Source: Achatina immaculata (lineage: Eukaryota > Mollusca > Gastropoda > Stylommatophora > Achatinidae). From it: DNA of 64,000 bases. Below, piece after piece: positions 22,265 to 32,774 of the stretch (position 1 is the first letter of the stretch; every line of letters starts with the position of its first letter). The translations under genes and the position numbers were made by a program. The stretch is taken from positions 4,334,686-4,398,685 of the forward strand of contig CM019710.1 of assembly GCA_009760885.1 (NCBI GenBank), given 5' to 3'. The notes under the pieces are model-generated. The model worked only from the letters and a program-made list of their open reading frames with translations, made no database searches and was not told where the DNA came from.

Positions 22265-22440
22265 ATCCAAGTATCAGGGCTCTCATCAAACAATGTATTA
22301 CATATAGCTAGCCCTCATCAAACAATGTATTACATATAGTAGGCCCTCATCAAACAATGTATTACATATAGCTAGCCCTCATCAAACAATGTATTACATA
22401 TAGCTGGCCATCAACAAACAATGTATTACATATAGCTGGA
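22265..22440. repeat. 32-bp minisatellite, about 5 units
   Basis: Units of CATCAAACAATGTATTACAT plus ATAGCTAGCCCT. Confidence 0.9.
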
Positions 22441-22468
22441 CTTTAATTAAAACCTAAAAATTACTTAA

Positions 22469-22633
22469 TCAGTCTCTGAACAAACACTCATGTTCTCTAC
22501 CAGCAAAAAGTACATTGCTTAACTCAACACTCAAGATATTGTCCGGCGGGACTGTACATGCTTTTATACTGAAGTGTCCAGATTCATAGTTCAGCGTCAT
22601 GTAATAATCTCCGGCATAAACCAGCAAACTAAA
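22469..22633 (-). CDS. Candidate terminal exon of an unidentified gene
   Basis: The minus strand shows a good acceptor (AATTGTCTATTTCAG, AG at 22635-22634). An open segment of 54 codons follows (FSLLVYAGDYYMTLNYESGH, FSIKACTVPPDNILSVELSN, then a tail of REHECLFRD) and a TGA at 22471-22469. An ATTAAA poly(A) signal lies 22 bases further on (22447-22442). The composition looks like protein rather than repeat. I recognise no family, and no partner exon was found upstream. Confidence 0.35.
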   Translation of the reverse strand, partial: FSLLVYAGDYYMTLNYESGHFSIKACTVPPDNILSVELSNVLFAGREHECLFRD

Positions 22634-22879
22634 CTGAAATAGACAATTCATGAAAGGACAAAAAAAAAAAAACAGCTCATAAAATCAGCTGCACAGAAAA
22701 CATCAGCAAATATAATTCAATCAGCAATTCACAGCATGTCAAAACAAAAAACATAATATGTTAATCAGATGATTACTCTACAGTGTAACAGAATATAGGT
22801 CAGTGTACGCAACCCTGCAAAAACTCATGTAAAGTTAACGCCCCTGAGTTTATTTACATACTCTGACTATTGGGGACAA

Positions 22880-23168
22880 GAGCTTAATATTGAAGAAGGC
22901 TGGCTAGTAAAGAGGATTAAAGAGAGAAAACTTAAATATTTTGGACACATTAAACGTCATGATAATTTAGAGAAGACCGTATTGGAAGGATACATAATGG
23001 GAAAAAGAAAAAGAGGAAGACCGAAACGAAGATGGCTGCAAGACATCGTTGATGATCTGGAAATGGATGCAGCAGCAGCAGGCCATCTTGCTCACAACCG
23101 AGAGGCCTACAGGAGTGCTGTTTGGGAGGCAAAGTTCCGCAAGGGACATGCAAAGGAATGAATGAATG
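22880..23168 (+). mobile_element. LINE 3' fragment, family A, (GAAT)n tail
   Basis: Reads ELNIEEGWLVKRIKERKLKY, FGHIKRHDNLEKTVLEGYIM, KRKRGRPKRRWLQDIVDDLE, then HLAHNREAYRSAVWEAKFRK and a stop followed by GAATGAATGA. The frame is open, and the copy is heavily 5'-truncated. Confidence 0.8.
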
Positions 23169-23364
23169 ACTATTGGGGTGATTTCTCCTGGTTTGTTTAG
23201 CTCAGTTTTTGCTCGTGCAGTAGTGTCCCGCACGGGATTTTTGTGAGGGACTCGGCCTTATTTGGAAAAGTATGGAAAGATGTGCTTTTTGAGTCAGTCT
23301 AGAAGTTGGTCAACTATTTTGAGGATGTAGTACTGTTCTAGTGTTCGATCTATGTTATTTGAGA

Positions 23365-23412
23365 CGGACGGACGGACGGACGGATGGATGGATGGATGGA
23401 TGGATGGATGGA
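23365..23412. repeat. (GGAC)n/(GGAT)n microsatellite
   Basis: Perfect tetranucleotide run, four GGAC-type units then seven or eight GGAT-type units. Confidence 0.9.
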
Positions 23413-23654
23413 TCACTATTTATGTTTCATCGCCTCCTGGTGATTCTAGTTGGATGTAGTGTAAAATGCCACTAGAACATGTAATCAATGCCTGGTCCCC
23501 CGTACTTTGATATGTAGCTCCGTGTATTTCATCACTTATACAAATTAATCATCATCCTGCTCCACCATTAAAGTCACCTTATGTTACTAGATCGATGGTA
23601 TTGGTATCATGTTGTGTCATTTGTTCAGCTGTGTTCGTGAGCTGTCTACCTGGA

Positions 23655-24185
23655 TCCTTGTCAAGTGTGTAACATACAGGATATATGACGTTCTTAGTGT
23701 GTAACATGCAGGGTATGTGACGTCCTCAATTTGTATCATACAGGATATGTGACGTCCTGAATGTGTAACATACAAGATATGTGACGTTCTTAGTGTGTAA
23801 CATACAGGATATGTGACGTCCTGAATGTGTAACATACAAGATATGTGACGTCCTGAATGTGTAACATACAAGATTTGTGACGTCCTGAATGTGTAACATA
23901 CAGGATATGTGACCTCCTGAATGTGTAACATAAGGATATGTGACGTTCTTAGTGTGTAACATACAAGATATGTGACGTCCTGAATGTGTAACATACAAGA
24001 TATGTGACGTCCTGAATGTGTAACATACAAGATATGTGACGTCCTGAATGTGTAACATACAAGATATGTGACGTCCTGAATGTGTAACATACAAGATATG
24101 TGACGTCCTCAATGTGTAACATTCAGGATATGTGACGTCCTCAATGTGTAACATTCAGGATATGTGACGTCCTCAGTGTGTCACT
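23655..24185. repeat. 32-bp minisatellite, about 16 units, with TGACGTC cores
   Basis: Units of GTGTAACATACAAGATATGT plus GACGTCCTGAAT. Nearly every unit carries TGACGTC, seven of eight bases of the palindromic CRE. The long minus-strand frames are unit-length artefacts (32 bp cycles through all frames). Confidence 0.9.
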
Positions 24186-24670
24186 GTGCACTTGTTGAAT
24201 CTTGAACTCGTCTCACTGGAAGCTCCACATGAAGGCACTGACCCTAGTCTTCTTAGACAACTTTACTGGGAACAAGGACCGCCATAATAGTAGCTCTGAG
24301 TTATCTATATCATAATAAAAGACAGTGATAATATGGATACTAACATCATGTCCTCACAAGCCGCAGTGACATGATGTAAGACAAAGACAATATGGACACC
24401 AACATCATATTCTCACAAGTCTCAATGACATCAAACCGAGCTATAACATTTTTTTCAGACCTCCACGTATATTGAGCGCTACAGTGTGACCCAGCCTTAA
24501 TACAGTTATTCTCAGTTTTCAGTGGCACATTTCCTCAACACAGAATATCATATAACAGATTCTGATGACCCAAGCAAGGCGAGGAGCACTAGGTTAGCTC
24601 ACACACAAAACTGTTTTTTTTTTTGTAAATGAAAGAAAAATTAGGAGATTTTTTTAAAAAATTGACCCGA
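24185..24670. other. No gene seen
   Basis: Spacer with a loosely duplicated segment near 24310-24430 (ATATGGATACTAACATCATG and ATATGGACACCAACATCATA), possibly SINE-derived. Confidence 0.4.
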
Positions 24671-25190
24671 ATCCACAATCTTACATCCTTCCCATGCCTT
24701 TAAACGACAAATTGGGCTCGCATGGTAGTTCCCTAAGTTTTCCTATTTTCGACGAGTTTTTCAACCTCATCAAGGGATTTTATGCCTCTTAATTTGGCAT
24801 CTCTTAACAATGTCCTCTTTAGAGTTTCACATCATCGACCTCTTTTTCTTCGGCCCTTTGTGTTCCACTTGATAGCTTGTTTTGGTATTCTCTGATTCTA
24901 AATTCTCAACACGTGATCGATATATGTCCACCCTCTTTTTCTGATCACCCATGAGATAGGTTATTGTTTGCTCATCTGTCTTATCTCTGCATTGTTCTTG
25001 AATTCGTTTCACTTGCTGCCGAGTATTTTCCTTAGGCATTGTTTTCAAAAGAGTCTAATTTGTTATCTATTTCTTTAGTTGTTTTCCAGCTTTCGCATGT
25101 ATAAATGAGGGTGGATATTACATTTGAATTGAATAATTTTAACTCGGTTTTTTTGTGCTTATAACTTTTGAATGCCATATATTCTCAAGA
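24670..25190 (-). mobile_element. LINE 3' fragment, family B
   Basis: The minus strand carries the family B tail (KRIQEQCRDKTDEQTITYLM and YQVEHKGPKKKR-like frames) and the upstream AFKSYKHK-like segment. It is frameshifted throughout. The 3' end is GGAAGGATGTAAGATTG. Confidence 0.65.
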
Positions 25191-26130
25191 TTCTGGAAGG
25201 TCAATGCTACTTTTCCAAAATGGAATGAAAAAAATGTCCAAATCAACAGCATCATAATCAGTTTCAATAGCAATTTAACACAACAATATTGTTATATAGC
25301 AACCTACCATATTTCATAGGCATACGATTATAAAAATCTAGATTCCAGGTTTCCAAGACAGGTGACACTTAAATCAAAGACAGGTTGATTGTTGTACGTG
25401 AAAACAGCCTAAATAAAGTCATTGACGATCACATGTTCACTTTCCTGGCTTCTTTACCAACTACGTCATCTCTGTGGCTTTATGGCCGTTGTATTTATAC
25501 CCCAGACTATGTATGCGTGTGGATTAAATAATCCTCACATAGTTCGATTACTTTCAAATGTCGTATAATCTGATTATATTTTATTTACCTTTTGGGATAC
25601 ATTTTTCGTTTCGTTTTGCTCGACAGATTTTTAAATTCCTTTTCACGATGTTGAGGAACGGAATTACAGCGCTTTTTCCCCCTTCTTTTATTTCATTTCC
25701 ATCGATTTTGTATATTCTTTTCTCCGCTTATCCTTCTCTAAAACAGATGGGTCATCTGGTCGCCATTTGCCACTTCTAGCGAATTGATCGTGAAAACGTG
25801 GCGACTTATAATGATTCTCGCGCAAAATGACCTTACAGTTAAATATTTCTTTATTTGTCACGAAGATGTGGCCTAGACGCAGGTTGAGGCAAATAAATAT
25901 ATAAAGCGGATATACCAGAATCTCTATAACACCATCTACCAAACATGGATACTACTTTTGTGTGTGTTTATTAAACATCGGTGGTGCAATTTTCAGTAGA
26001 GCGTCTCTGGAAACAGATAGTAGCGTGGCCTAGTAAATAGTTACCATAGTTGGAAGGCGATCACGGGCCCAGAAATACACAAAGCCGAAGTCATAGTGTT
26101 GGGTCATAAGGAGCGTAACTGAGGCACAAA
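25190..26130. other. No gene recognised
   Basis: AT-rich. The minus strand at 25688-25942 has an open frame of 84 codons with a non-repetitive stretch (NHYKSPRFHDQFARSGKWRP). No splice sites or family could be assigned, so it is not called. Confidence 0.35.
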
Positions 26131-26134
26131 GGCA

Positions 26135-26235
26135 AGAAGAAGAAGAAGGACGAGGAGGAGGAGGAGGAGAAGAAGAAGAAGGACGAGGACGAGGAGGAGG
26201 AGACGAAGAAGAAGAAGAAGAAGAAGAAGAAGTGT
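26135..26235 (+). repeat. (GAA/GGA)n microsatellite
   Basis: Purine run of GAAGAAGAAGGACGAGGAGG type, possibly the 3' tail of an unrecognised retroelement to its left. Confidence 0.85.
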
Positions 26236-26984
26236 GTCCTAGTTAAGATCTTTAAAACAAATAAGAAAAATATTCGCCTTGTCCCGTGATCTCTCAGTCT
26301 GGCCACTCACTCACTCACTGCAGCTTCCCTGTCCCATTCTCCGTCCTACACAAACAGCGTATGAACAGTGGCAATCCAGTGATCCTCGACGTGCAAGTAC
26401 ATATTCTTGTACTTGAAAACTGCTTTCCGCAGGAACTAATTTGTTGGCTACACTTCTTCTATAGCCCTAAGAAAGTCTGACGACTGGACACAAACTCACA
26501 ACGTAATTTACTACTCTTAATGTTTCTTTATGAGCAAAACAGTTCTTCTAATATAAAAACCACGCACATCAGCCTAACTTAGTGATAAATTCAGTCAGTC
26601 AGACCTTTCAGAGCTTAATCTATCTTTCAAAACAGGATAACGCTGTTCGATAATATTATTTTCCTGCAACAATGGTAACAAAAGAATTTTAATTGCGCTG
26701 CTCTAAATATCGAATGCAACACTACCAACACAGAAAACACGTTAGTTATAGAAGTTTCAAATCCGCACAGTATTATCTTCAAGTGGAACTTTAAAGTCAC
26801 GCGCATGCTCTCCACGTAACAACACAGATCAATGTCGCTGGGACATCTGTGTCACTTTAGAAGATTTCAAACTTGAAATGGCTGTAACTGTAGTAAGAAC
26901 AGCTTTTTTTGCACAGCAACTTGATATACACACTCACAAATGGACCAAAAGATCTCTAGGCCCCATCTATCTGTCTGTCTGTCT

Positions 26985-27520
26985 CTCTGTCTGCCTGTCT
27001 GTCTTTCTGCAGTACAGCTCTGGAACACTCTCCCCTACCATTTAAAATTTCTTAGTAATACTTCATCATTTAACTCAAAACTTTTTTCAGTATTTGCTTG
27101 CTTGAAACTACCCCTGTATGCCTCCATAGAATAAGCAGTATCATGACTTACCAACCATCAAGTTCTAAAGGGACATAATTCTAAAAGCAACCCGTTAGAT
27201 CGTGTTATAAATTATTTTTAATGAATATTAAAGAATATATGTTAGAAAAACTGTATTGAAAATGTAGTTTTTTGTTTATGTATATGTCTGCGTGCAAGTG
27301 TGTGCGCGCGATATTTTGTTAGGTTGATTACTTCTTCTCTTATACTGTGAATGTAATAGTTTAATTCTGCACTCTTTTGATATGTTTTTCCTCATGTAAC
27401 TTATATTAAATCGAGTGTTGTGGGAAGAATGAAAGATAGAGTTATGAAAGGCAGAATGTAAGATGGGCCTGGGTGCCCAATTCTTTAGCCTTTAAAAATA
27501 AAGATCATTCATTCATTCTC
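26985..27520 (+). mobile_element. CR1/L2-like LINE 3' end with (ATTC)n tail
   Basis: The plus strand reads AVQLWNTLPYHLKFLSNTSS, FNSKLFSVFACLK and a stop. W-N-x-L-P followed by S-F-x-x-x-L closes ORF2 in CR1/L2-type LINEs. An untranslated tail of about 390 bp ends TTTAAAAATAAAGATC(ATTC)n at 27495-27520. A (TCTG)n run at 26969-27005 precedes the coding part. Confidence 0.6.
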
Positions 27521-27529
27521 TCTGTCTGT

Positions 27530-27790
27530 TTGTCGAGATATATCGGTCACGTGATGAGAAGAAACTTCCAGATAAGCCCAAAACAAGCTGACAAACGGAG
27601 CACAGCAGGGCAAAGAAAAAGAGGTCGACCACATAGAACTCTACAAACGGAATATTGCTGAGAAATTAGTTATCATAAGATCCTTTAACGAGGTTGAAAA
27701 ACTAGACCAAAACAAGAAAACTCAGCAAACTACAACGCGAGCCTTGTGTGACTTTTAACGGCACGGGAAGGATCTGTAAGTATTCTTTCT
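27530..27790 (+). mobile_element. LINE 3' fragment, family B
   Basis: Reads RYIGHVMRRNFQISPKQADK, QRKRGRPHRTLQTEYC, then frameshifted DVL-like tail and GGCACGGGAAGGATCTGTAAG at its 3' end (last 21 bases approximate). Confidence 0.6.
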
Positions 27791-28200
27791 TATAACATAT
27801 CTACTGCAGTGGCGTTGCGTATGTCCATATATTTAGTTCTATTACTTGTATCTTGTACAAAAGAACTGCCTGTTTGTTGAGTTCTCCCTAAGGACTTCTC
27901 GTTCTTCTTCCTCGAACCTCAAGCAGAGGTTCTGTTCTTTGTAGGCAGTGTGGTCAAGATGTTGAAGCACAATGATCGTGTTGAATGAGGAGTTGGCTTA
28001 CAGCCTCTAGCTGTCACAGACCAATAAGTGATCTGTACTCCCTTCTGGTGTAGTAGCTTTGACAACAAAATATGTGGTGAGGAAGTCACAGATGGAGACG
28101 GAAAGGATATATATGGAAACAAAAGAAGAAGAATTAAAAGGGCCTCTAGCTGTAGAGATCACTTGTCGTTGATTGTTGTTTTGTGTGGGCTGCTGAGCTC
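27790..28200. other. No gene recognised
   Basis: Spacer leading into a SINE-derived array. Short open frames on both strands lack any recognisable motif. Confidence 0.35.
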
Positions 28201-28204
28201 AGTT

Positions 28205-28880
28205 ACGCTGAATGAGAATATCACCGCCCCTTTCTATGACATGAAAGATTTAGTGCAGTGAGTTGGATGAGAATATCACCGCCCCTTTCTATGACAAGAA
28301 AGATTTAGCCCAGTGAGTTGAATGAGAATATCACCACCCCTTTCTATGACAAGAAAGATTTAGCCCAGTGAGTTGAATGAGAATATCACCGCCCCTTTCT
28401 ATGACAAGAAAGATTTAGTGCCTTGAGTTGAATGAGAATATCACCGCCCCTTTCTATGACAAGAAAGATTTAGTGCCTTGAGTTGAATGAGAATATCACC
28501 GCCCCTTTCTATGACAAGAAAGATTTAGTGCCTTGAGTTGAATGAGAATATCACCGCCCCTTTCTATGACAAGAAAGATTTAGCGCCGTGAGTTGAATGA
28601 GAATATCACCGCCCCTTTCTATGACAGGAAAGATTTAGTGCCGTGAGTTGAATGAGAATATCACCGCCCCTTTCTATGACAGGAAAGATTTAGTGCCGTG
28701 AGTTGAATGAGAATATCACCGCCCCTTTCTATGACAGGAAAGATTTAGTGCCTTGAGTTGAATGAGAATATCACCGCCCCTTTCTATGACAGAAAAGATT
28801 TAGTGCCGTGGCCAGGCTCGAACCTGACCGAGATTGTTGATGACTCGTGTGTCGTAGTCAATTCACTTAGACTAGTCCAT
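28205..28880 (-). repeat. 55-bp minisatellite (about 11 units) grown from a tRNA-type SINE
   Basis: Units of TGAATGAGAATATCACCGCC, CCTTTCTATGACAAGAAAGA, TTTAGTGCCTTGAGT repeat every 55 bp from 28205 to 28815. The last unit runs straight into GCCAGGCTCGAACCTGACC. Its reverse complement contains the exact Pol III B box GGTTCGAGCC, followed upstream by an A-box-like tRNA head (28830-28885). The array therefore repeats the part of the SINE just downstream of its B box. Confidence 0.8.
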
Positions 28881-29129
28881 TGTACCCTAGCAGGATGTCT
28901 GTTAGAGGATAGTTATCTGTTGTCTGCTCCACCCAACCATTCAAGGGAGACAATATATAATTATGTAAACTGAAATAGTTCAGAAGTTTTGTAAGAAAAA
29001 TGTCTGACCAAGGACATTCCACTAACATCTTATCGTTGTTCCAGTTCAATCAGTTTTGAGGTCTGATCTCATGACTTAGTTGATCTCAGATTGTGTTGGG
29101 GATAACCTAAGACACGCACTGATACAGAA

Positions 29130-29360
29130 TCATCATCATCATCAGGTGCCGTGTCGACTGGCGTTGGTTATTATGCTTTTCCAGAGTACGCGATCCTTCA
29201 TGCAGGCCATCAGCTCAGTTGATGATCTCCTCTCACACCATCCCGTCAGACTGTCCAGTATCATTTCCCTCGGCCTTCCCCTGGCTCTTCTTCCCTCTGT
29301 TTTCCTGTTATTACAATATTTTCAATCCCCCCTTTTCTCGTTGCATGTCCTATGAAAGTA

Positions 29361-29398
<38 letters not shown>

Positions 29399-29545
29399 AC
29401 AAAATTTTCTTGTTTCTCCAGCTCTTCTCAAACATTCTCTAATAGTTATTTTTCCTGTCCAGAGAATTCGCAACACTCTTCTAATAAACCACATTTCTGC
29501 TGCTTCCAATGACTTTTGTGCAGACTGTACTTCCATTTAACAAGA
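29130..29545 (-). mobile_element. LINE 3' fragment, family D, (ATG)n tail
   Basis: The minus strand reads LEAAEMWFIRRVLRILWTGK, then ATRKGGIENIVITGKQREEE. A (CT)n tract at 29361-29397 lies between them, and the 3' end shows (GAT)n at 29131-29143. Closely related to the copies at 145 and 2335. Confidence 0.65.
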
Positions 29546-29634
29546 CAAGTTCAATATAGCATTTTGAGTCTCGTTTTGTAACATTCATTGATAAGGATGT
29601 GTTGCATAATATGTTTCTCATTCTCTTATATCTT

Positions 29635-30290
29635 ATATCCTTCTCGTGCCGTTAAACATCACATAGGGCTCGCAAGGTAGTTCGCCAAGTTTTCCTGTCT
29701 TTCAACCTCATCAAAGGATTTTATGCCTGTTAAATTTGGCCTCTCTTAACAATGTCCTCTTCAGAGTTTCACGCGGTCTGCCTCTTTTTCTTTGGCCTGT
29801 TGTGTTCCACTTGATAGCTTGTTTTTGGATTCTCTGATCATTTCTTCTCATCAAGTGACCAACATATGTCCATCTCCTTTTCCTGATCACCCATGAGACT
29901 GGTTGTTGTTCAGTCATCTGTCTTATCTAGCCATTGTTCTTGAATTCGTTCCACTTGATGCCGAGTATTTTCCTTATGCATTTGTTTTCAAAAGAGCCTA
30001 ATTTCTTTTCTATTTCTTTAGTTGTTTTCCAGCTTTCGCATGCATAAATGAGGGTGGATATTACATTTGAATTGAATAATCTTAACTTGGTTTTTGTGCT
30101 TATAACTTTTGAATGTCATATGTTCTCAAGATTCTTGAAGATCGATGCTGCTTTTGCAATTCTGGTCCTAACTTCCTTTCTGGTGTCACCATCCTGGTCT
30201 ATGTAGCTGCCAAGGTATGCAAATTGATTGACTTCTTCAATATCTGTCCCTTCTATGTGTATTTTTCCATTTTTTCATTTGTCCATTTTC
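29635..30290 (-). mobile_element. LINE 3' fragment, family B, longer antisense copy
   Basis: The minus strand reads MTEQQPVSWVIRKRRWTYVG, HLMRRNDQRIQKQAIKWNTT, GRPRETLKRTLLREAKF. The upstream part corresponds to EGTDIEEVNQFAYLGSYIDQ-like sequence in another frame. Ends in (TATAAGA)n at 29625-29645. 5'-truncated near 30290. Confidence 0.75.
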
Positions 30291-30294
30291 TCAT

Positions 30295-30454
30295 TCTCAG
30301 GGAAACAGAAACAAACAAAGACCTAGACCTACTTGGAGAAGGGAAATCACGACAGTGTCCAGAGACAAGGAATACACGTGGAAGGAAATAGAGAAGAACA
30401 TGGATGACTGGGGAGCCTTTAACCGTGGCCTATGCTCCCAAGGGAGTGAAAGGA

Positions 30455-30512
<58 letters not shown>
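30295..30512 (+). mobile_element. LINE 3' fragment, family F, (GAT)n tail
   Basis: A frame reading RPRPTWRREITTVSRDKEYT, WKEIEKNMDDWGAFNRGLCS, then a stop just before (GAT)n at 30455-30512. Basic RPR-W-RR and RGL motifs are typical of RT tails. The poly-His and poly-Met frames over the tail are artefacts. Confidence 0.6.
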
Positions 30513-30514
<2 letters not shown>

Positions 30515-31094
30515 ATCTGAAAGCCATCCTCTGCGTGCCTATGGCCGGGGACCTTTTCTTAAACTCCTACATACGAACCCTGACTTAGTAGTTCCGACAT
30601 TTGTTAAAAGTCAGACGTGCGCAAGAGAAATCTACGGAACTTTACAGAACAAACTACTAACCTAAAAGATGGCCTGTTCGTACATAACACAACACGGCTC
30701 AAGAGTTACACAAATATCGGCTCACGCATAGATTTCTGGAAATATCCATTTCGTAAATTGCGTTTTTCTTTTCTTCTGAATAGTGTATGTTTGTGTTACT
30801 TGCCACAGTTTCGTGACACTGATGGAGTCTGTATGTTTGTGGGCACACTTCTGGTGACATATTGCGCATAAAATTGTTAAGTCCAGAATATTTCAGTTTT
30901 AGTCAAATGTCAGCAGCAAATCCTTTTATAATGAAATTCAGGTGGAAAATATTTCGTATATATTTGTGTATATTTGTACCTGTCGCATTGATTGATACAG
31001 ATGCTGTTGATATATTTAATTATAAATGTATTTGAATGATACTAATGTCATTTTCGTTCTTCTCTACCTCATTTGTACTACTATACATTGGCAG

Positions 31095-31126
<32 letters not shown>

Positions 31127-31917
31127 GCATTCAGTCTTCACTACCCAATGGTACTTCTGATTTTGGGCCGTTCGTGCATAACTCCTTTTAACTGATGCCC
31201 AACTGTCAAGCCAGGAATTCACTCTACAATAACGCTGGATCAATCAACTAAGTTGACCCAAAGCCGATCACACAAACATTTAATTAACGACACATGGTGA
31301 TGATGTCGACCAATTAATTGATGATGATGATGATGATATCTGAAAGCCATCCTCTGCGTGCCTATGGCCGGGGACCTTTTCTTAAACTCCTACATACGAA
31401 CCCTGACTTAGTAGTTCCGACATTTGTTAAAAGTCAGACGTGCGCAAGAGAAATCTACGGAACTTTACAGAACAAACTACTAACCTAAAAGATGGCCTGT
31501 TCGTACATAACACAACACGGCTCAAGAGTTACACAAATATCGGCTCACGCATAGATTTCTGGAAATATCCATTTCGTAAATTGCGTTTTTCTTTTCTTCT
31601 GAATAGTGTATGTTTGTGTTACTTGCCACAGTTTCGTGACACTGATGGAGTCTGTATGTTTGTGGGCACACTTCTGGTGACATATTGCGCATAAAATTGT
31701 TAAGTCCAGAATATTTCAGTTTTAGTCAAATGTCAGCAGCAAATCCTTTTATAATGAAATTCAGGTGGAAAATATTTCGTATATATTTGTGTATATTTGT
31801 ACCTGTCGCATTGATTGATACAGATGCTGTTGATATATTTAATTATAAATGTATTTGAATGATACTAATGTCATTTTCGTTCTTCTCTACCTCATTTGTA
31901 CTACTATACATTGGCAG

Positions 31918-31951
<34 letters not shown>

Positions 31952-32147
31952 GCATTCAGTCTTCACTACCCAATGGTACTTCTGATTTTGGGCCGTTCGT
32001 GCATAACTCCTTTTAACTGATGCCCAACTGTCAAGCCAGGAATTCACTCTACAATAACGCTGGATCAATCAACTAAGTTGACCCAAAGCCGATCACACAA
32101 ACATTTAATTAACGACACATGGTGATGATGTCGACCAATTAATTCAT
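30506..32147 (+). repeat. Tandem duplication of an 820-bp segment
   Basis: GATGATATCTGAAAGCCATC begins each copy (about 30507 and 31330), and GTCGACCAATTAATT ends each. The offset is 823 bp. Apart from the (AT)n length (about 31105 and 31925) I saw no differences. Each copy starts at GAT repeats that may have mediated the event. No gene is recognised inside. Confidence 0.9.
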
Positions 32148-32247
32148 GTTGTTGAAATACATAATGTCATACCTCAAACTTATCAGGAGAACAAGAACAA
32201 GAAATCCAGAAGGCCTGCATCTCAGTATAGGATAGCCGCCAAAGGAT

Positions 32248-32540
32248 CAGTCAGTCATTTGCATGTCCCTTGCTGAACTTTGCCTCCCTAACAGCTCTCC
32301 TGTAGGCCTCTCGGTTGTGAGCAAGATGGCCTGCTGCTGATGCGTCAATTCGCAAATCATCAACGATTTCTTGCAGCCATCTTCGCCTTGGTCTTCCTCT
32401 CTTTCTTTTTCCCTGTATGTACCCTTCCGAGACGGTCTTCTCTAGATTATCATGACGTTTAATGTGTCCAGAATGTCTCTGACATATGCAGGTATATGTT
32501 GCGATGGGGAAAATGTATTTCCCTAAAAATCTAATTTTTG
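32248..32540 (-). mobile_element. LINE 3' fragment, family A
   Basis: Antisense family A tail starting TCATTTGCATGTCCCTTGC. An internal deletion joins the GHIKR segment to the ATYTC segment near 32470-32500. It runs into a 35-bp array. Confidence 0.7.
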
Positions 32541-32750
32541 TATGGCTGTATTTAGATTTGTGAGGTTCTAATCTGTAGGGCTATATTTAGATTTGTGAGG
32601 TTCTAATCTGTAGGGCTATATTTAGATTTGTGAGGTTCTAATCTGTAGGGCTATATTTAGATTTGTGAGGTTCTAATCTGTAGGGCTATATTTAGATTTG
32701 TGAGGTTCTAATCTGTAGGGCTATATTTAGATTTGTGAGGTTCTAAGGTG
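32540..32750. repeat. 35-bp minisatellite, about 6 units
   Basis: Units of TTAGATTTGTGAGGTTCTAA plus TCTGTAGGGCTATAT. It shares the TTTAGATTTG core with the adjacent 36-bp satellite, so the two may be related. Confidence 0.9.
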
Positions 32751-32774
32751 TATTGCTGGATAGAGACTTGGTGA

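Noticed and set aside
23617..24154. Repeat-rich minus-strand frames (CYTFRTSHILYVTHSGRHIS)
   Set aside because: A 32-bp unit cycles through three frames; no single frame is preserved by selection.
28205..28815. CRISPR-like regular array
   Set aside because: Units are contiguous with no unique spacers, in a eukaryotic genome. The same reasoning applies to all other arrays in the window.
30297..30527. Poly-histidine and poly-methionine proteins
   Set aside because: Translation of the (GAT)n tail of a LINE.
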